Shown: in pieces, positions 1-10,786 of the stretch
Layout: every line of letters starts with the position of its first letter
Numbering within the stretch: position 1 is the first letter of the stretch
From: Streptomyces glomeratus
GTDB taxonomy: Bacteria; Actinomycetota; Actinomycetes; Streptomycetales; Streptomycetaceae
Assembly (NCBI RefSeq): GCF_021462825.1
Contig: NZ_JAKEEB010000002.1
Coordinates: 335,451-399,450, forward strand
Length of the DNA stretch: 64,000 nt
Direction: 5' to 3'
Notes under the pieces: model-generated
The model's database searches: none
What the model was told of the DNA's origin: nothing
What the model saw: only the letters and a program-made list of their open reading frames with translations
Made by a program: the position numbers and the translations under genes

Positions 1-117
1 GAGAGCGCCCGGCCCGGACGACGCCCCGCCCCCACCGCTCACCCATCGGCTTGTCATATCCACCCATTTGCAGGCATATCGCTCGCGCAGTGCGCGGAGG
101 CACGGTTCGCTGGTGGC

Positions 118-1017
118 GTGTCCCAACGTGTCCGGAGCCTTCTCTCCGCCGTGCTGGTCGGGCTCGCGTGCCTGCTCGTACCGCTCGGCGCGCTCGCCAT
201 GTGGGCGAAGTACGGCATCCAGGACAGCGCCCGCTACGCCGCCACCACCGCCCCGCTCGCCTCCGACGCCCAGGTGCAGGACGCCATCGCCAGCGCCGTC
301 ACCGACGGCATCATGCGCGAAGTGCACGTCGGCCCGCCCCTGGAGGGATCCGTACAGGCCTTCGTCCACGAGGCGGTCCGCTCGTTCACCGCCACCGAGG
401 CCTTCCGCAGCGCCTGGGACACCGCGAACCTCAGCGCCCACGACGCCGTGATGCGCGCCCTGCGCGAGGACGACGACAGCCCCGTGATCCTCGACCTCGC
501 CCCCGCCACCGAGCGCATGAAGCGGCAACTCGCCGATGACCACGTGCCGTTCGCGGGCCGCATCCCGGTGGCCCACACGGAGATCACCCTGCTGCAGTCC
601 AAGGACCTGACGAAGCTCCGGAAGGGGTTCCACGTGCTCGAAGTCGCCGGTTTCTGGCTTCCAGTCGCCTCGGCCTGCTTCGCCCTGACCGGCATCCTCG
701 TCTCCGTCTCGCGCCGCCGGGCCGTCCTCGCCACCGGCCTCGGCACCGCCCTGGGCGCCGCGCTGCTGGCCGTGGCTATCGCGGTGGGCCGCCGGATGAC
801 GCTGGCGGACCTCCCGCCGGGCGTCTCGCATCCGGCGGCCGGAGCGGTCTACGACGCCCTCACCGAAACGCTTCGCCTGGTCTCCTGGGTGTTGATGGGC
901 GTCGGCCTCGCGGTCGCCCTGGGCGCCTGGCTCACGGGCCTGTACGTGCGACGTCGGCGAGCGTCCGCAGCGCCCGCGCCAGTTCCGGCAGAGGAGCCGA
1001 CGCAAGTCCGAGCCTGA
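118..1017 (+). CDS. Predicted integral membrane protein, family not recognised
   Basis: The 299-residue product has a likely N-terminal membrane segment at about residues 8-31, a roughly 140-residue extracytoplasmic region rich in Asp, Thr and Ala, and three C-terminal membrane segments at about 175-198, 202-223 and 252-277. A basic cytoplasmic tail (RRRR) follows. I recognise no catalytic motif. The GTG at 118 is the first in-frame start, but its ribosome binding site is poor: GGAGG at about 97-101 is rather far away. The last 86 bases overlap the converging MocR-type gene. A transporter is unlikely with only four helices; a membrane-anchored sensor or envelope protein is possible. Seen: topology. 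Function: unknown. Confidence 0.75.
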   Translation: MSQRVRSLLSAVLVGLACLLVPLGALAMWAKYGIQDSARYAATTAPLASDAQVQDAIASAVTDGIMREVHVGPPLEGSVQAFVHEAVRSFTATEAFRSAWDTANLSAHDAVMRALREDDDSPVILDLAPATERMKRQLADDHVPFAGRIPVAHTEITLLQSKDLTKLRKGFHVLEVAGFWLPVASACFALTGILVSVSRRRAVLATGLGTALGAALLAVAIAVGRRMTLADLPPGVSHPAAGAVYDALTETLRLVSWVLMGVGLAVALGAWLTGLYVRRRRASAAPAPVPAEEPTQVRA

Positions 1018-2275
1018 CGCAGTGCGCGGCGGCGCCCTCCGCCCCCGGCCCACCGGCCGCGAAGACGGGCCCCGGTGTCACCGCGATGCCCCGCTCGGCC
1101 GCGGCCGCCGCGAACGCCTCCGCACGCCAGGGCCGGGGCAGCCGCCACCAGGCGAAGTACGCCCGGGGATCGGACCGTACGCCGAGGCCGCCGAGGTGCT
1201 CGGCGACCAGCCGCTGCCGCGCCGCCGCGTCCGCCCGCTTGGCCTCCACCAGCCGCGCCACGACGCCGTCCTCGATCCACCGGACCGCCGCCTCCAGCGC
1301 GAACCGCCCCGCCGTCCACCCGCCCGACCGCAGTGCTCCGGCCGCCTCCTCGCCGTGCCCCTCGGGCACCACGAGGAACCCGACGGTGAGCCCCGGAGCG
1401 ACCCGCTTGGACAGTCCGTCCACGACGTAGGTGCGTTCCGGCGCGTATGCGGCGAGCGGCACACCGCCCTCCGCCCCGCACAGGAACGCCCAGATGCGGT
1501 CCTCGACGACCGGCAGTCGCAGCGCGTTCGCGGTGGCGGCCAGTCGGCGTCTGCGTTCCTGCCCCGTGGTCATCGATGTCGGATGATGCAGCGTCGGCTG
1601 CACATAGACCGCGGACAGGGGAGTGGAGCGGTGCGCGGCCGCCAGGGCGTCCGGGCGCAGGCCCTGCTCGTCCGTGGCGAGCGGCACCAGGACGATACCC
1701 AGACGCGCCGCGACCTCCTTGACCAGCGGATACGTCAGCCGCTCCACCCCGACGCGGCCCCCGGGCCGTACCAGGGCGGCGAGGGCTCCCGCGACGGCCT
1801 GACGTGCGTCGCCCGCGAACAGCAGCCGGTCCGGGGCCGGGTGCCAGCCGGCCGTGGCCAGGAGCCCCGCGGCGGCCTGGCGGGCGGCGGGCGTGCCCGC
1901 GGCCGGGGCCGTGCGGGTCGCCTCCGTGAGGACGTCGGGCCGCAGCAGCGGCGCGATCCCGGCCGCCAGCAGCTCCGACTGACCCGGCGCGGGCGGGTGG
2001 TCGACGTCCGGGCCGACGGGCGCCCGCGTCACCGGTTCGGCGAGCGCCCGGCCCGGCGGCAACGGGGAGGCCCGTACGAAGGTTCCCCGCCCGACCTCGC
2101 CCACCACGAGCCCACGCCGCGCGAGTTCGCCGTACACCCGCCCCGCCGTGGACGCCGCGATGCCGCGGCGCCGTGCGAACAGCCGTTGCGGCGGCAGCCG
2201 TTGGCCCTGCTTCAGCCGGCCCGCGGTGATGTCCGCGGCGATCCGGTCGGCGATGCTCCGGTAGTCCTCCACCAT
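932..2275 (-). CDS. MocR-type GntR regulator with aminotransferase domain
   Basis: The 447-residue protein has an N-terminal GntR winged helix (about residues 1-72, ending in the GRGTFVRA wing) fused to a fold-type I aminotransferase domain (about 110-447). The PLP-binding lysine is K290 in the sequence SKRVAPG. This is the MocR architecture, in which the aminotransferase half usually senses PLP or an amino-compound rather than catalysing. The ATG at 2275 follows a GGGGGG stretch. Neighbours give no pathway clue, so it is not assigned to PdxR, GabR or another named subtype. Its 3' end overlaps the preceding membrane-protein gene tail to tail. ATTGC repeats lie directly upstream and may be its own operator. 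Confidence 0.9.
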   Translation of the reverse strand: MVEDYRSIADRIAADITAGRLKQGQRLPPQRLFARRRGIAASTAGRVYGELARRGLVVGEVGRGTFVRASPLPPGRALAEPVTRAPVGPDVDHPPAPGQSELLAAGIAPLLRPDVLTEATRTAPAAGTPAARQAAAGLLATAGWHPAPDRLLFAGDARQAVAGALAALVRPGGRVGVERLTYPLVKEVAARLGIVLVPLATDEQGLRPDALAAAHRSTPLSAVYVQPTLHHPTSMTTGQERRRRLAATANALRLPVVEDRIWAFLCGAEGGVPLAAYAPERTYVVDGLSKRVAPGLTVGFLVVPEGHGEEAAGALRSGGWTAGRFALEAAVRWIEDGVVARLVEAKRADAAARQRLVAEHLGGLGVRSDPRAYFAWWRLPRPWRAEAFAAAAAERGIAVTPGPVFAAGGPGAEGAAAHCVRLGLASAPLPELARALRTLADVARTGP

Positions 2276-2587
2276 CCCCCCTGCGATTGCACTGAGGGCA
2301 ATGACCTTATTGCGCCGTGTAGTTGACGGCCCAGGGCCCCCTGACCACCCGCTCCCCGCCTGCGACGACCGGGGCCCCGACGGCGGCTGCGGCCCGCTGC
2401 CACCCGTCCCGGTCCACGGTCCCCCGGCTGCACGAGGCGGGCCCCGTGGCGCACCGGGTTCCCCGTACCCGGCGGGTCATCGCGAAAAGGGACGCCGCCA
2501 CCCGTTCGGCCTAGACCACCCTGCGCACCCCCGCCGCCGGGGCGAACCTGCGGGTGAAGCCCCGAGGTCCCGAGGAGGCGACCCCCC
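2276..2587. promoter_or_regulatory. Divergent intergenic region, MocR / DUF7144 genes
   Basis: This 312-base region holds the divergent promoters of the MocR gene and the downstream small membrane-protein gene. Next to the MocR start are three copies of a pentamer: ATTGC at 2286-2290, its inverted copy GCAAT at 2298-2302, and ATTGC again at 2309-2313. Multiple short half-sites in mixed orientation are typical of MocR-family operators, so autoregulation is proposed as an inference. The rest is GC-rich and I see no gene in it. Confidence 0.45.
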
Positions 2588-3028
2588 ATGGTCCAGCACG
2601 CACGCGGCACCACCACCCCACACCCGAAGCACACGGCCTGGGCCACCGGCGGCACGGCGTTCGCCGGTGTCCTGATGCTGGTCAGCGGCATCCTGGGCGT
2701 GCTGAACGGCATCGCGGGCATCGCCACGAACGACGTCTACGCCCGTGTCGGCAACTATGTGTACGGGTTCAGCCTCACCGCCTGGGGCTGGATCCACGTG
2801 GTCATCGGTGCTCTCGTCGCGGTCACGGGCTGGGGTGTGCTCCAGGGCAGGGACTGGGCGCGCGCGGTCGGCGTGGGCCTGGCGGCCCTGTACATGGTCG
2901 AGTACTTCATGTTCCTGCCGTACGCCCCGGTCTGGTCGTTCATCGCCATCGCGATCGGGGCCTTCGTGATCTGGTCCCTGGTCACGGCGAGCCGCACGGA
3001 ACAGACTCCGGGGCCCTCCCGGAGGTAA
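2588..3028 (+). CDS. DUF7144-type four-helix membrane protein
   Basis: The 146-residue protein has a short hydrophilic N-terminus and four hydrophobic segments, at about residues 20-42, 58-80, 85-103 and 106-128. Between helices 1 and 2 is a conserved-looking loop containing NDVYARVGNYVYGF. The alternating helices and the W-G-W-I-H and Y-M-V-E-Y motifs match the small actinobacterial membrane family I know as DUF7144, whose function is unknown. The ATG at 2588 is preceded by a GAGGAGGCGACC ribosome binding site at about 2573-2584. It appears monocistronic, diverging from the MocR gene. Confidence 0.8.
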   Translation: MVQHARGTTTPHPKHTAWATGGTAFAGVLMLVSGILGVLNGIAGIATNDVYARVGNYVYGFSLTAWGWIHVVIGALVAVTGWGVLQGRDWARAVGVGLAALYMVEYFMFLPYAPVWSFIAIAIGAFVIWSLVTASRTEQTPGPSRR

Positions 3029-3171
3029 CCGCGAGACCCTGTGACGGCTGCTCCGGCTCCACCCGTCCCGCACGGGCGCCGAGCGGGTAATCCGGCGGAT
3101 TCCTCCCCCTCGCCCCCGCCCTTGCGGGAGGATTCCGGCATCCAGCCCATCGAGGGGAAGGCGGCCGGTCC

Positions 3172-4179
3172 GTGGAGACTGCGACCGTGGAGTCGACCGG
3201 GCCGGACCGCACCGGGCGCCGGCCCCGCAGGCGGGCCGCCGGCACCTGGTGTGCCGGGGTGCTGCTCGCCGGGGTCAGTGTCGTCGTCGGCTGCCGTGCC
3301 GCGGACACCGACGCCGTCACTCCGGTGCCCCAACTGCTCGCCTTCCTGCCCTGGCTGCTCGCCCCCGCCGCGCTCGCCCTCCTCCTAGCCCTGCTCGTCC
3401 GCTGGCGCACCGGACTGGTCTGGGGCGTTGCCGTACTCGCCGCCCTCGCCTGGCTCACGGAGCCCTACGGCGGCGGCGGACAGCCCACCGGCGCCGCGCT
3501 CGCCGGGTTCCGGGTGCTCACCTCCAATGTGGAGTTCGGGCGCGGCACCGCCTCCCTGGTGCCGGCCATCCGACGGGAGCATCCCGACGTGGTGTTCGTG
3601 GAGGAGTGCGAGTACCGCTGCTCCGCCCTCCTGGAGCGCGCCTTCGGCGGCACGGACGGCCGCTATCCCTACCGCCGGGCCGTCGACGGCGCCGGCTCCG
3701 ACGGATCGGTCATCCTCAGCCGGTTCCCGCTGACGGTCGCCCCCGGCGTGCCCGGCACCATGGGGATGCCCGGCGCGGTCGCCGACGTCCACGGCCACCG
3801 CGTGCGCCTCCAACTCGCCCACCCCATGCCCCCGCTGCCCGGGCAGCTCTCCGTCTGGCGCCGCGAACTGGGCGAGTTGCGTGCCTATGCGGCGGACGGC
3901 GGCGACGCCCCCACGATCCTCGCGGGGGACTTCAACGCCTCCCAGGACCACGCCGCCTTCCGCCGCATCCTCGCCACCGGCCTGCGCGACGGCGCCCGCC
4001 TCGCCGACGAGGCCCGTACGCCTTCCTGGCCCGCGCGGACCGCACCGCTGGTCGGCGCCCAGATCGACCACGTCCTGCTCTCCCGGGACTTCTCCGCGCG
4101 CTCCGCGCACTTTCTCGCCCTCGCGGACACCGACCACCGGGCCCTGGTCCTCGACGTCACCCTCCACCGGCACACCTAG
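3172..4179 (+). CDS. Membrane-anchored endonuclease/exonuclease/phosphatase-family protein
   Basis: The 335-residue protein has about three N-terminal membrane helices (residues 20-100), then a periplasm-facing or extracellular EEP fold. Visible fold motifs are LTSNVEFGRG (first strand), VVFVEEC with the metal-binding glutamate, GDFNAS (the catalytic D-x-N), and the C-terminal IDHVLLS and TDHRALV with the terminal catalytic histidine. The active-site set looks complete, so phosphodiesterase or phosphomonoesterase activity is expected; the substrate (nucleic acid, phospholipid or inositol phosphate) cannot be told from sequence. The GTG start has no strong Shine-Dalgarno, and a slightly downstream start is possible. 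Confidence 0.85.
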   Translation: METATVESTGPDRTGRRPRRRAAGTWCAGVLLAGVSVVVGCRAADTDAVTPVPQLLAFLPWLLAPAALALLLALLVRWRTGLVWGVAVLAALAWLTEPYGGGGQPTGAALAGFRVLTSNVEFGRGTASLVPAIRREHPDVVFVEECEYRCSALLERAFGGTDGRYPYRRAVDGAGSDGSVILSRFPLTVAPGVPGTMGMPGAVADVHGHRVRLQLAHPMPPLPGQLSVWRRELGELRAYAADGGDAPTILAGDFNASQDHAAFRRILATGLRDGARLADEARTPSWPARTAPLVGAQIDHVLLSRDFSARSAHFLALADTDHRALVLDVTLHRHT

Positions 4180-4570
4180 GAACCGGGGCCGCCCCGGGCC
4201 CCGTGGGCGCCCCTCCCCGCGCCGCACACCACCCCCACCCCGGCCACTTTACCCTTCCTATACTCTCCCTATAGCATCCCTTGATGCCGGCGTAAGGCCA
4301 GGCGTATGGACGCGCGAGAGCGGGGCAGACGGGTGAACTGGTCGGTGAACCGGGCCCGGGTGTACGGCGTTTGGGGCGCAAGGAGGGATACCGGAGGAGA
4401 TCATGGTTCCGGGGGCCGGGCGCCGGGCGGGTAACGGCGAGATCGCGGTATTGACAACGGTGGATCCGATGGCCGGACCCTGCCCAAGATCGGCGTCTTC
4501 GGCGGCTAACCTTACGTGTCCGTCCTGGCCAGGGATTGACGGGCATCAACTCACGCGAAGGGTTGCGCAC
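4180..4570. other. Intergenic region before the VWA gene
   Basis: This 391-base gap contains a short less GC-rich patch at about 4245-4285 (TTCCTATACTCTCCCTATAG), followed by a small hairpin (GCATC at 4274-4278 and GATGC at 4283-4287). A TTGACA hexamer lies at 4451-4456, but I could not pair it with a convincing -10 element. An open reading frame runs from 4403 into the VWA gene, but the ribosome binding site and codon character favour translation from 4571. I see no separate gene here. Confidence 0.4.
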
Positions 4571-6361
4571 ATGGGCATTCTCACTCTCCTGCGGAATGCG
4601 TTCGGCCGCTCACGCAAGGGTCGCACCGCCGAGGGGGAGCCCTCGCGGGAGACGGCGGCGGCCTCGGAAACCGCGGCGGTCGCCACGGACACCGCCGAGC
4701 CGCCGGCGTCGGCGGAGGTCCCCGCTCAGCAGTCGGGCCGGGACGACGATCACGATCTGGTGTCGGCGGCGTTCGACAACGTGACGGTACCGAGGCAGGC
4801 GAGCCCGAAGGAGGAAGCCGCCCCCACGGCCGAGCAGAAGCCGGAACGGTCGGCTGCGGAGGACAAGCCCGAGCCGGTCGCGGAGGACAAGCCCCAGCCG
4901 GAGGTCGCAGCCCAGCCGGAACCGGTCGCGGAGGGGAAGCCCGAGCCGGAGACCGCAACCGAAGCCGAGCCGACGGCCGACAAGGAGCCCGAGCCCGAGG
5001 CTACGGCCGAGCCCCAGCCGGTCGCGGAGGAGAAGCCCCAGCCGCAGACCGCAACCGAAGCCGAGCCGACGGCCGACAAGGAGCCCGAGCCCGAGGCTAC
5101 GGCCGAGCCCCAGCCGGAGCACGCGCCGGAGGCCGAGCCGGCGGCAGAGGCCGAGCCGGCGGAGGAGGAGAAGCCCGAGGGTGCGAAGCCCGAAGGCGAG
5201 GCTGTCACCGAGGTGACCACCGAGACCGCGGAGCCGGAGGCTGCCGCGGAGCCGGAAGCTACCCATGAGCCGGAAGCTGCCGCGGAGCCCCAGCCGGCCG
5301 CGGAAGTGGAACCGGAGGCCGCCCCGGAACCGGAGGCCGCCCCGCAGCCGAAGGCCGCGGACCCCGAGGCCGAGACCGAGGCGCCCGCCGAGGTCACGTC
5401 GGAGGCGGAGCCGACGGCCACGGACCCCGCGCCCGCGAAGGAATCCGAGCCCAGGCCGGAAGCGGTCGCCGAGACCACCCCCGAGCCCGTCGCCGAGACG
5501 GTCCCCGAGCCGAGCCCCGAGCCCGTCGCCGAGACGGTCCCCGAGCCCGTCGCCGAGACCACCCCCGAGCCGAGCCCGGAGCCCGAGGCCGCCGAGGAGC
5601 CGGAGGCGGCGACCACCGCCCCCGCCCCCGAGCCGGTCGCCGCCGCCGACGACGCGGCCGAGGCCCCGGCGGACACCGACGGCGCAGCCGATGCGAAGCC
5701 CGCTCTGAGCCTCGCTCGCGTGAAGTCCCGCGCCCCCGGTCTCGTCACCGCCTACAAGGCCGCCGCCACCGTCCTCGACACGCACGGCCTCACCGGCACC
5801 CGGGCCAAGGTCTACCTCGTGCTGGACCGTTCCGCCTCCATGCGCCCGTACTACAAGGACGGCTCCGCGCAGGCGCTCGGCGAGCAGGCCCTCGCCCTCG
5901 CCGCCCACCTCGACCCCGAGGCCACGGTGCACGTGGTCTTCTTCTCCACCGAGCTGGACGGCACCGGAGAGCTGACCCTCGCGGAGTACGAGAACAAGGT
6001 CGACGACCTCCACGCGGGCCTCGGCCGCATGGGCCGTACGAGCTACCACGCGGCGGTGGAGGCCGTCACGGGCCACCACGACAAGTCAGCGGACCCCGCC
6101 CTCCCCGCCCTGGTGATCTTCCAGACGGACGGCGCCCCGGACGCGAAGACCCCCGCCACCCAGTCCCTCACGGACGCCGCGAAGAGCCACCCCGCCGTCT
6201 TCTTCTCCTTCATCGCGTTCGGCGACCCGGAGAACAAGGCCTTCGACTACCTCCGCAAGCTCAAGACGGACAACACGGCCCATTTCCTGGCCGGCGAGAC
6301 CCCGCGCGAACTCACGGACACGGAGGTCTACGAGGGCGTACTGGCGAACTGGCGCCCGTAA
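4571..6361 (+). CDS. TerF-like VWA domain protein with long Ala-Glu-Pro repeat region
   Basis: From the ATG at 4571 (AAGGG at 4558-4562) the product is 596 residues. A short basic N-terminus (MGILTLLRNAFGRSRKG) leads into roughly 340 residues dominated by Ala, Glu, Pro and Lys repeats, and then a C-terminal von Willebrand A domain at about residues 412-590. Its MIDAS is intact: DRSAS, the GRTS threonine, and the TDG aspartate. This VWA type is found in TerF and other tellurite/toxic-cation resistance proteins and binds Mg2+ or Ca2+; no other ter genes are present here. The repeat region probably acts as an extended spacer. At DNA level it contains a 71-bp perfect direct repeat (4951-5021 and 5047-5117). 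An upstream in-frame start at 4403 is rejected for lack of a binding site. Confidence 0.88.
   Translation: MGILTLLRNAFGRSRKGRTAEGEPSRETAAASETAAVATDTAEPPASAEVPAQQSGRDDDHDLVSAAFDNVTVPRQASPKEEAAPTAEQKPERSAAEDKPEPVAEDKPQPEVAAQPEPVAEGKPEPETATEAEPTADKEPEPEATAEPQPVAEEKPQPQTATEAEPTADKEPEPEATAEPQPEHAPEAEPAAEAEPAEEEKPEGAKPEGEAVTEVTTETAEPEAAAEPEATHEPEAAAEPQPAAEVEPEAAPEPEAAPQPKAADPEAETEAPAEVTSEAEPTATDPAPAKESEPRPEAVAETTPEPVAETVPEPSPEPVAETVPEPVAETTPEPSPEPEAAEEPEAATTAPAPEPVAAADDAAEAPADTDGAADAKPALSLARVKSRAPGLVTAYKAAATVLDTHGLTGTRAKVYLVLDRSASMRPYYKDGSAQALGEQALALAAHLDPEATVHVVFFSTELDGTGELTLAEYENKVDDLHAGLGRMGRTSYHAAVEAVTGHHDKSADPALPALVIFQTDGAPDAKTPATQSLTDAAKSHPAVFFSFIAFGDPENKAFDYLRKLKTDNTAHFLAGETPRELTDTEVYEGVLANWRP
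4951..5117 (+). repeat. 96-bp-period direct repeat inside the VWA gene
   Basis: Bases 4951-5021 recur without a mismatch at 5047-5117, 71 identical bases at a period of 96 bp (32 codons). The flanking bases on the left are nearly identical too. The unit encodes Glu/Pro/Ala-rich sequence such as EAEPTADKEPEPEATAEPQP. The perfect identity suggests a recent duplication, and the copy number can change without breaking the frame. Confidence 0.9.
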
Positions 6362-6401
6362 GAGTCCGGCATCCCTGCCGCACGGCAACCGCGGCAACCG
6401 A

Positions 6402-6443
6402 CGCCGCCCGCTTCTCACCCCGCAAAACGAGAAGCGGGCGGCG
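6402..6443. terminator. Strong hairpin after the VWA gene
   Basis: A perfect 15-bp stem (6402-6416 with 6429-6443, left arm CGCCGCCCGCTTCTC) encloses a 12-base loop, 40 bases after the VWA stop. There is no U-tract, as is common for Streptomyces terminators. It separates the VWA gene from metG. Confidence 0.8.
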
Positions 6444-6541
6444 TACCCATGTCGGCTACGATTTCAAGGTTCGTAGACGATGACAGACGGTCCGGAAACC
6501 GACGATCATCACCCCACGTAGCGACTTGGGAGCAGCCCGCG

Positions 6542-8257
<1,716 letters not shown>

Positions 8258-8291
8258 CTCGACGCAAGGAGCACCGCCCGCACACGGCACA

Positions 8292-8320
8292 GGCCCGGGA
8301 AGCGTCCGGCTTCCCGGGCC
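8292..8320. terminator. metG terminator hairpin
   Basis: A perfect 12-bp stem (8292-8303 with 8309-8320, left arm GGCCCGGGAAGC) with a 5-base loop lies between the end of metG and the end of the converging small ORF. It can serve both directions. Confidence 0.8.
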
Positions 8321-8329
8321 CCGGCGCCG

Positions 8330-8584
8330 CTACAGGTCCTCGAGCCCTCCGACGGGCGCGACGGTCTCCCCGCTCCTCGGGCATGTCCAGACGGCCTCGT
8401 CCCGTACCACCGTCGCGGTCAGCGGATGCGCGTCCGGGTGCGCCGGGCAGTGCGGCCAGACCGCCGGGACGCCCTCGGTGCACAGAGCCCCCACCTCCCA
8501 GTCCTGCACCTGGTCCGCGAGGTAGGCCGGACGCTCCGCCGGGGTGTCACCGGGACCTCCGCTCACCCCCTCGGCGTCGATCAC
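8330..8584 (-). CDS. Small conserved-looking hypothetical protein
   Basis: This 84-residue ORF reads GVSGGPGDTPAERPAYLADQ, then WPHCPAHPDAHPLTA and WTCPRSGETVAPVGG. The CPAHPDAHP and TCP motifs look like a small metal-binding or Cys-His protein of the kind common in Streptomyces as an unannotated family. The GTG at 8584 has no well-spaced ribosome binding site, and the frame stays open upstream for 12 codons without a standard start, so the true N-terminus is uncertain. It ends just beyond the shared terminator, converging on metG. No function is proposed. Confidence 0.55.
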   Translation of the reverse strand: MIDAEGVSGGPGDTPAERPAYLADQVQDWEVGALCTEGVPAVWPHCPAHPDAHPLTATVVRDEAVWTCPRSGETVAPVGGLEDL

Positions 8585-8750
8585 CTCCGGCTTCAGGACC
8601 AGGGGGACGCCGGTCGTGCGTCACCGGCCTGCGGCGCGTCGGATTGCCGTGAAGCCCGGGTCCCGCGGCAGACGCGAAAGTGGCCCGGAACCGATCACCG
8701 GTCCCGAGCCACCGTACCCGCGGCGCTCACCGCACCGCGCGGCCCCGCTC

Positions 8751-10514
8751 CTACTTCGGCTGCGGCTTCCGCACCGACAGGTGCAGCTCCCTCAGCCGCT
8801 CCTCCGGCAGCTCCGTCGGCGCGCCCATCATCAGGTCCTGCGCGTTGCCGTTGAGCGGGAACGCGATGGTCTCGCGGATGTTCGGCTCGTCGGCCAGCAG
8901 CATCACGATGCGGTCGACACCCGGCGCGATACCGCCGTGCGGCGGGGCGCCGAAGCGGAACGCGCGGAGCATTCCGGCGAACTGCTCCTCGACGGTCTCA
9001 CGGTCGTAGCCCGCGATCTCGAAGGCCTTGAGCATGATCTCCGGCTCGTGGTTCCGGATGGCGCCGGAGGACAGCTCGACACCGTTGCAGACGATGTCGT
9101 ACTGCCAGCCCAGGATGTCCAGCGGGTCCTGGGTCTCAAGCGCCTCCAGGCCGCCCTGCGGCATCGAGAACGGGTTGTGCGAGAAGTCGATCTTGCCGGT
9201 CTCCTCGTCCTTCTCGTACATCGGGAAGTCGACGATCCAGCAGAAGCGGAAGACGCCCTCCTCGAAGTGGCCGGCCCGCTTGGCGGCCTCCACCCGCACC
9301 GCGCCCATGATCTTCGAGACCTCGTCGAACTCGCCGGCCCCGAAGAAGACGGCGTGCCCGGCGGCCAGCTGGAGCCGCTTCGTCAGCTCCGCGACGTTCT
9401 CCTCGGTCAGGAACTTCGCGATTGGGCCGGTCAGCGAACCGTCCTCGGTGACGCGCACCCAGGCCAGGCCCTTGGCGCCCAGCGAGACGGCGTACTCACC
9501 GAGCTGGTCGAAGAACTTCCGGGGCTGGTCCTGCACGGCCGGCACCGGCAGTGCACGCACGTGCCTGCCCGCGAAGGCCTTGAACTCCGAGCCCTCGAAG
9601 ACATCGGTGATGTCGACGAGCTCCAGCTTGGCGCGCAGGTCCGGCTTGTCGGAGCCGTACTTGAGCATCGCCTCGCGGAACGGGATCCGCGGGAAGGGCG
9701 AGGTGACGTGACGGCCTCGGCCGAACTCCTCGAAGATCTCGGTCATGAGCTTCTCGATCGGCTGGAAGACGTCCTCCTGCTCGACGAAGCTCATCTCGAC
9801 GTCGAGCTGGTAGAACTCGCCCGGCGAGCGGTCCGCGCGGGCGTCCTCGTCACGGAAGCAGGGCGCGATCTGGAAGTAGCGGTCGAAGCCGGAGATCATC
9901 AGCAGCTGCTTGAACTGCTGCGGCGCCTGCGGCAGCGCGTAGAACTTGCCCGGGTTCAGACGGGAGGGGACGACGAAGTCGCGGGCGCCCTCGGGAGAGG
10001 TGGCGCTGAGGATCGGGGTCGCCATCTCGTTGAAGCCCATCGCCGCCATCTTGTGGCGGATGGCCGAGATCACCGAGGTACGCAGCAGGATGTTGCGGTG
10101 CATGCGCTCGCGGCGCAGGTCCAGGAAGCGGTACTCCAGTCGCCGCTCCTCGTTCACCCCGTCCTCGGTGTTGATCGTGAAGGGGAGCGGGGCCGCGGCG
10201 CCCAGCACCTCGACCTCGCCGACCTCGATCTCGATCTCGCCGGTCGGCAGGTCCGGGTTCACGTTCTCCGTGCCGCGGGAGACGACCGTGCCGTCGACAC
10301 GGACGACCGTCTCCTTGGAGAGCTTGTCGAGCGCCTCGTACGCGGGCGTGCCGGGGCGGGCGACGAGCTGCGTGATGCCGTAGTGGTCGCGCAGATCGAT
10401 GAAGAGGATGCCGCCCAGGTCGCGCCGATTGTGCAGCCAGCCGCTCAGCCGGACGTCGCTGCCGACGTCAGAGGCGCGGAGCTCGCCGCAGGTGTGGGAC
10501 CTGTACCGATGCAT
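8751..10514 (-). CDS. aspS: Aspartyl-tRNA synthetase
   Basis: This class IIb synthetase is 587 residues, the usual bacterial length. An N-terminal OB-fold anticodon domain ([13 protein letters not shown], then [21 protein letters not shown]) is followed by the catalytic core with the inserted bacterial GAD domain. Motif 2 is seen as [15 protein letters not shown], and the aspartate-recognition QLDVE follows it. Motif 3 is [22 protein letters not shown] near the C-terminus. The ATG at 10514 agrees with the start of the conserved domain. Whether it is discriminating or also charges tRNA-Asn cannot be decided by eye. Confidence 0.98.
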   Translation of the reverse strand: MHRYRSHTCGELRASDVGSDVRLSGWLHNRRDLGGILFIDLRDHYGITQLVARPGTPAYEALDKLSKETVVRVDGTVVSRGTENVNPDLPTGEIEIEVGEVEVLGAAAPLPFTINTEDGVNEERRLEYRFLDLRRERMHRNILLRTSVISAIRHKMAAMGFNEMATPILSATSPEGARDFVVPSRLNPGKFYALPQAPQQFKQLLMISGFDRYFQIAPCFRDEDARADRSPGEFYQLDVEMSFVEQEDVFQPIEKLMTEIFEEFGRGRHVTSPFPRIPFREAMLKYGSDKPDLRAKLELVDITDVFEGSEFKAFAGRHVRALPVPAVQDQPRKFFDQLGEYAVSLGAKGLAWVRVTEDGSLTGPIAKFLTEENVAELTKRLQLAAGHAVFFGAGEFDEVSKIMGAVRVEAAKRAGHFEEGVFRFCWIVDFPMYEKDEETGKIDFSHNPFSMPQGGLEALETQDPLDILGWQYDIVCNGVELSSGAIRNHEPEIMLKAFEIAGYDRETVEEQFAGMLRAFRFGAPPHGGIAPGVDRIVMLLADEPNIRETIAFPLNGNAQDLMMGAPTELPEERLRELHLSVRKPQPK

Positions 10515-10786
10515 CGTCGTTCATCCAGTCTTCGCGGGTCGGGTCTTCCCGGGGTCGCTCGCCCCGGCGCCTCCGGGCGGCCAGCGGCCCGGACCTACCA
10601 AGGGTACCGGCCGCCCCGACATCGCCTCTCCCTCATTAGGGGCGACGCTCCGCGAAGACGTCCGTGAGGGCCCTGTCACCTTCGGTGGCACCCTTCGATC
10701 GGCTCTTCCCGCAGCGGGGCGATGGGCGCTGGTGAGCCCCGCCCGCCGCGCGGGGGCGTCCTGGCCGCCGTAGCGACCGGCCTGCG

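Noticed and set aside
4403..4570. 56-residue upstream extension of the VWA protein
   Set aside because: No binding site before 4403, and the extension sequence is unlike the basic N-terminus beginning at 4571.
10660..10720. T-box-like AGGGTGCCACCG on the minus strand, upstream of aspS
   Set aside because: It resembles the T-box bulge only loosely, lies far from the start, and known actinobacterial T-boxes are mainly on ileS; no specifier stem was found.
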